A stretch of DNA of 8,827 nt from Burkholderiales bacterium (GTDB lineage Bacteria > Pseudomonadota > Gammaproteobacteria > Burkholderiales > Burkholderiaceae_C), in contig JAGWTL010000104.1 of assembly GCA_028869035.1 (NCBI GenBank), forward strand, positions 1 through 8,827, read 5' to 3'. Positions within the stretch are counted from its first letter, which is position 1, and each line of letters starts with the position of its first letter. Under the pieces are notes generated by a model. That model ran no database searches, had not been told where the DNA came from, and was given only the letters and a program-made list of their open reading frames with translations. Below are positions 6,219 through 8,827 of this stretch, in pieces. The position numbers and the translations under genes are program-made.

Positions 6219-8827
6219 GGGCTGGCAAGGCGTAGTGGAACAGGGAGGCCTGGCGGCGCACGGGTTGCAGCTCGCGGCCTGCAACGCTTACGCGGCAGGC
6301 ACCGGCATCGGCCAGGGTGAATTCAAGCGGAACCTGGCCGTCGAGTGTCCAGCGGCGTACGCCGCCATCGACGGTATAGGCGCTGATGCGCGCATTGGCC
6401 GACACGAGCCGGGGCATCTGTTCGCTGCGCGTGGCCGTCACCAGCTCGGCCGCGGCATCGCTCAGGTGGACGTAACGGCCTTCGGCGCCATCGCGGTAGC
6501 CGGCCACGGCACGGCTGCGTGCGAGGTCGGGCGGGCCCAGGGCCGCGGGCAGACGCAGGGTGTGCAGGTTGGCTGCGCCGCGGATGCGCCAGCCCTCGGC
6601 TGTGCGCGCCACGACAAGATGCTGGAAGTCCAGCACCTTGCGCGCGTAGTCGGCCGCGTGCACGGGCGTGGTCTCCTGGCCCTGCGCATAGGCCATGATG
6701 CGGTCGAACGACTGCATGCCGGCGCGTTTGGTCAGCAGGTAGGTGTGGAAGTAGAGATTGATGGGTTTGAGTCGGCGTGGCTTCTCGGTGAATTCGTAGG
6801 TCTCGATGACGCGGTCGAAGCCGTAATAGGGGCCGCGCCAGTTGTTGGTGTAGACGTTCTCGTTCTGGTTGGGGGCAAAGACCTGGTAGCCGCGCCCGCG
6901 CGGCAGGCCCAGGCCTTCGACCCGCGCGACCGTGGGGTAGCTGCGGGTGGCGACCGTGTCGCCGCCGTTCATGTTGAGCAGGCCGATGCGCTGCGTCCAT
7001 TCCACGGCGTCGGCGCCGGGCACGCAGTCCCCGGTCCACAGGAACAGCTCGACCTTCTTGCCTGGCGGCGCCAGGCGGCTTTCGATGTAGTGCACCGAAC
7101 CCTCGATTTCGCGCTGCAGGTCGAAGCGGTAGCCGGGCACTTTGAGGTGGTAAGTCTCTTCCCCCCCGTCCTGGCCGGCCTGCGCGCTGGCCTGTGACCA
7201 GTTGAAGGGGTGGGTGTAGCTGTGCGAGGCGATGGCCACGTGGGGAGCGCCGAAGATTTCGCGCGCCGCCTTTTCCGCCTGCGCCGACAGATTCGGGTAC
7301 AGGCCCTGGGGCGAGAGCTCGGCCTCGATGACCGAGAGGGTCATGGGCAGGGGGTAGCGCCGCACCACGCGGTCACGCAGCACTTCGCCGGCCAGCGCGT
7401 TGCCCGGGAGTTCGCTGCGGCTCACGAAACCGTCGCCGTCCATGTGAATCAGCAGCATGCGCCGGCCGCTCTCGGTGGTCACGTCGGGCACGGGCATGTC
7501 GGGCAGGCGCAGGCTGCGGCGGAAGAACTCGAAGGGATTGATGACCCAGCGGTTGTCGCCGTCGTCGCCCTCGCCCGGCAGCGTGGTGACCGAATAAGGA
7601 TCGATCACATAGCCTCCCCACGAGGTCAACGCGGCCGCGACCTGCTGCGCCTGGCCCCGGCGCAGCGTCAGCAGCGGCGTGCCATTTTCCAGCTTCAGCG
7701 CAAAAAAGCCATCGGCCGGAGGCCGCACGCGGCTCTCGAAGCCCAGCATGGCATCCTGCCGTTCGATCTCCACGGGAGACAGATCGACGGACGAGGCGCC
7801 GGGCGTGAGCCCCAGCCGGGTTGCCATAGGACTGCCGAATAAAAAGCCGATCTGGTTGATGAAACTCAGTGGAACGCCATCATTTTTCTGCTGTTCGAGC
7901 CAGGCCAGCAGGCGTTCACGTTCGGCCGATCCCGGTGTATGCCCCAGCCAGATCACCACGCCCGCATAACGACCCGCCAAGGGCACACCCGGCAGGTTCG
8001 AAGAATCGACGAACTCCGGCACATAGCCCAGATGCTGCAAAGGCATGGACGCAAAGACCACCGGATTGCTGCGGCGCAAATCGAATTCGTTGGCCACCGG
8101 GCTGTGCACCACCAGCACCTTGCGCGGCATGACCTCGACCGAGCTCACACCCAGTGTGTCGAGCGCGGGGGTGGCCACCCAGGGCACGATGCCCAGTGCC
8201 CGGATGGCACGCGCCGTTTCGCGTGCGAGCTCGCGCTGGGCGGGCGGCACGTAGTCGATAGCGATGGCCGGGAGGCGGTAGCGCTCCCGTACCTCGCGCA
8301 GGCGCGTCAGCAGCCAGGCCCGGTCGGCTTCGGGCACGGTCACATAGCTCTTGCTGGCGGTGTCGTAACGACGGAACAGGGACTCGGCGGCGACAGCATT
8401 CACCCATTCATGGGTCTGCGGCAGGATCTCGAAGCCGCGGTTGTAGACGAAGCGGATGCCCGGGTAGCGCCGTACGAGTTCGCGGATCACGGCCACCATG
8501 CCGGCTTCCTGGACTGCGCGCTCCTCGGCCGTGCGCGCGAAGAGCTGGTAGGAATCGAGCGTGTCCACAAAAAAGGTCCGCAGGCCGCGCTGCCACAGCG
8601 GGCCCACGACCTGTTCGGCGAAAAAGGCCGGCCAGGCGGGCTGGCTCTGGTCGATCAGCCGGCTGCCCCAGGCGCTGTTCTCGCCGCGCAACCACGCGCC
8701 CGGCAGGCGTTCGGCATAGGCGCGTGTGGGTTGGACTTCGCCCAGCGAGACATAGGCGGCCAGGCGCGTGCGGCCAAGATCGGGCAGCGCACCGGCCGGC
8801 AGATGGTCGGGCTCGACGATGGCCAGG
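6181..8827 (-). CDS. pelA: PelA, periplasmic Pel hydrolase/deacetylase (partial, N-terminus beyond right edge)
   Basis: The visible 881 residues are open to the right edge. Comparison with the spacing of catalytic residues in P. aeruginosa PelA (948 residues) suggests about 65 residues, including the signal peptide, are missing. The domain order matches PelA. First comes a glycoside-hydrolase barrel with SLGEVQPTRAY, GENSAWGSR, FVDTLDSY (bases near 8565-8548) and AESLF (Glu at 8385-8383, probable counterpart of catalytic E218). Next is a Rossmann-like reductase-type region (HSPVANEFDLRRSNP). Then comes a polysaccharide deacetylase domain with MDGDG (Asp codons at 7440 and 7434) and SHSYTHPF (His codons at 7224 and 7212). 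Last is a C-terminal beta-rich module (HLVVARTAEGWRIRG). The DxD and HxxxH residues equal D528/D530 and H600/H604 of P. aeruginosa with a constant offset, so both activities look intact. The enzyme deacetylates Pel for export and can hydrolyse it. A TTG at 8691 is an internal codon, not the start. The TGA at 6183-6181 lies within pelB-N. Confidence 0.96.
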   Translation of the reverse strand, partial: LAIVEPDHLPAGALPDLGRTRLAAYVSLGEVQPTRAYAERLPGAWLRGENSAWGSRLIDQSQPAWPAFFAEQVVGPLWQRGLRTFFVDTLDSYQLFARTAEERAVQEAGMVAVIRELVRRYPGIRFVYNRGFEILPQTHEWVNAVAAESLFRRYDTASKSYVTVPEADRAWLLTRLREVRERYRLPAIAIDYVPPAQRELARETARAIRALGIVPWVATPALDTLGVSSVEVMPRKVLVVHSPVANEFDLRRSNPVVFASMPLQHLGYVPEFVDSSNLPGVPLAGRYAGVVIWLGHTPGSAERERLLAWLEQQKNDGVPLSFINQIGFLFGSPMATRLGLTPGASSVDLSPVEIERQDAMLGFESRVRPPADGFFALKLENGTPLLTLRRGQAQQVAAALTSWGGYVIDPYSVTTLPGEGDDGDNRWVINPFEFFRRSLRLPDMPVPDVTTESGRRMLLIHMDGDGFVSRSELPGNALAGEVLRDRVVRRYPLPMTLSVIEAELSPQGLYPNLSAQAEKAAREIFGAPHVAIASHSYTHPFNWSQASAQAGQDGGEETYHLKVPGYRFDLQREIEGSVHYIESRLAPPGKKVELFLWTGDCVPGADAVEWTQRIGLLNMNGGDTVATRSYPTVARVEGLGLPRGRGYQVFAPNQNENVYTNNWRGPYYGFDRVIETYEFTEKPRRLKPINLYFHTYLLTKRAGMQSFDRIMAYAQGQETTPVHAADYARKVLDFQHLVVARTAEGWRIRGAANLHTLRLPAALGPPDLARSRAVAGYRDGAEGRYVHLSDAAAELVTATRSEQMPRLVSANARISAYTVDGGVRRWTLDGQVPLEFTLADAGACRVSVAGRELQPVRRQASLFHYALPAHAARPLEAICQR

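Noticed and set aside
7060..7076. Inverted repeat GCCTGGCG / CGCCAGGC with a one-base centre within pelA
   Set aside because: The arms are short and GC-only apart from one A/T pair, and they encode Ala-Pro-Pro-Gly. Such repeats are expected by chance in DNA of this composition.
6181..8691. pelA starting at the TTG at 8691
   Set aside because: The frame continues unbroken upstream to the window edge, with clear PelA sequence (EPDHLPAGALPDLG, YVSLGEVQPTRAY). The TTG is an internal leucine codon.
1..8827. Signs of a novel system, mobile element, CRISPR array or RNA gene
   Set aside because: All sequence except gaps of about 11 and 36 bases is accounted for by Pel operon genes. No direct repeats, integrase or transposase motifs or tRNA-like folds were seen.

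Overview
The window is an interior slice of a Pel exopolysaccharide operon. Every gene is on the minus strand and transcription runs from right to left. In order of transcription it holds: pelA (first ~65 codons lie beyond the right edge), pelB split into two genes, pelC, pelD and the start of pelE, which runs off the left edge. In the usual pelABCDEFG order, the rest of pelE, the glycosyltransferase gene pelF and the membrane transporter gene pelG would follow to the left. The identification rests on protein motifs read from the translations, gene order and gene lengths; no database search was run.

The DNA is very GC-rich. The coding strand has a strong third-position G/C bias, which also produces long meaningless open frames on the plus strand. 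Composition, dense packing and protein style suggest a betaproteobacterium (Burkholderiales or a relative). This is an inference; no rRNA or marker gene is present to fix the taxon.

The genes are packed as one transcription unit: pelA/pelB-N overlap by about 38 bases, pelB-N/pelB-C by 4 (ATGA), pelB-C/pelC are separated by about 11 bases, pelC/pelD by 36, and pelD/pelE overlap by 4 (ATGA). There is no intergenic stretch large enough for a promoter or terminator and no mobile element, RNA gene or CRISPR array.

The proteins would form one envelope-spanning machine. PelD (c-di-GMP receptor) and PelE sit in the inner membrane, where known systems pair them with PelG and the synthase PelF. PelA trims and deacetylates the polymer in the periplasm. 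The TPR parts of PelB bridge the periplasm, the PelB barrel exports the polymer through the outer membrane, and the lipoprotein PelC sits beneath that pore.

The most notable departure from the Pseudomonas aeruginosa layout is that PelB is encoded as two polypeptides: an inner-membrane-anchored TPR piece and a separately secreted TPR plus beta-barrel piece with its own signal peptide. Smaller observations are a perfect 24-base palindrome inside pelB-N, a GC hairpin abutting the pelA stop codon, and a lone cysteine pair in the PelB barrel. I found no evidence for a wholly new system.
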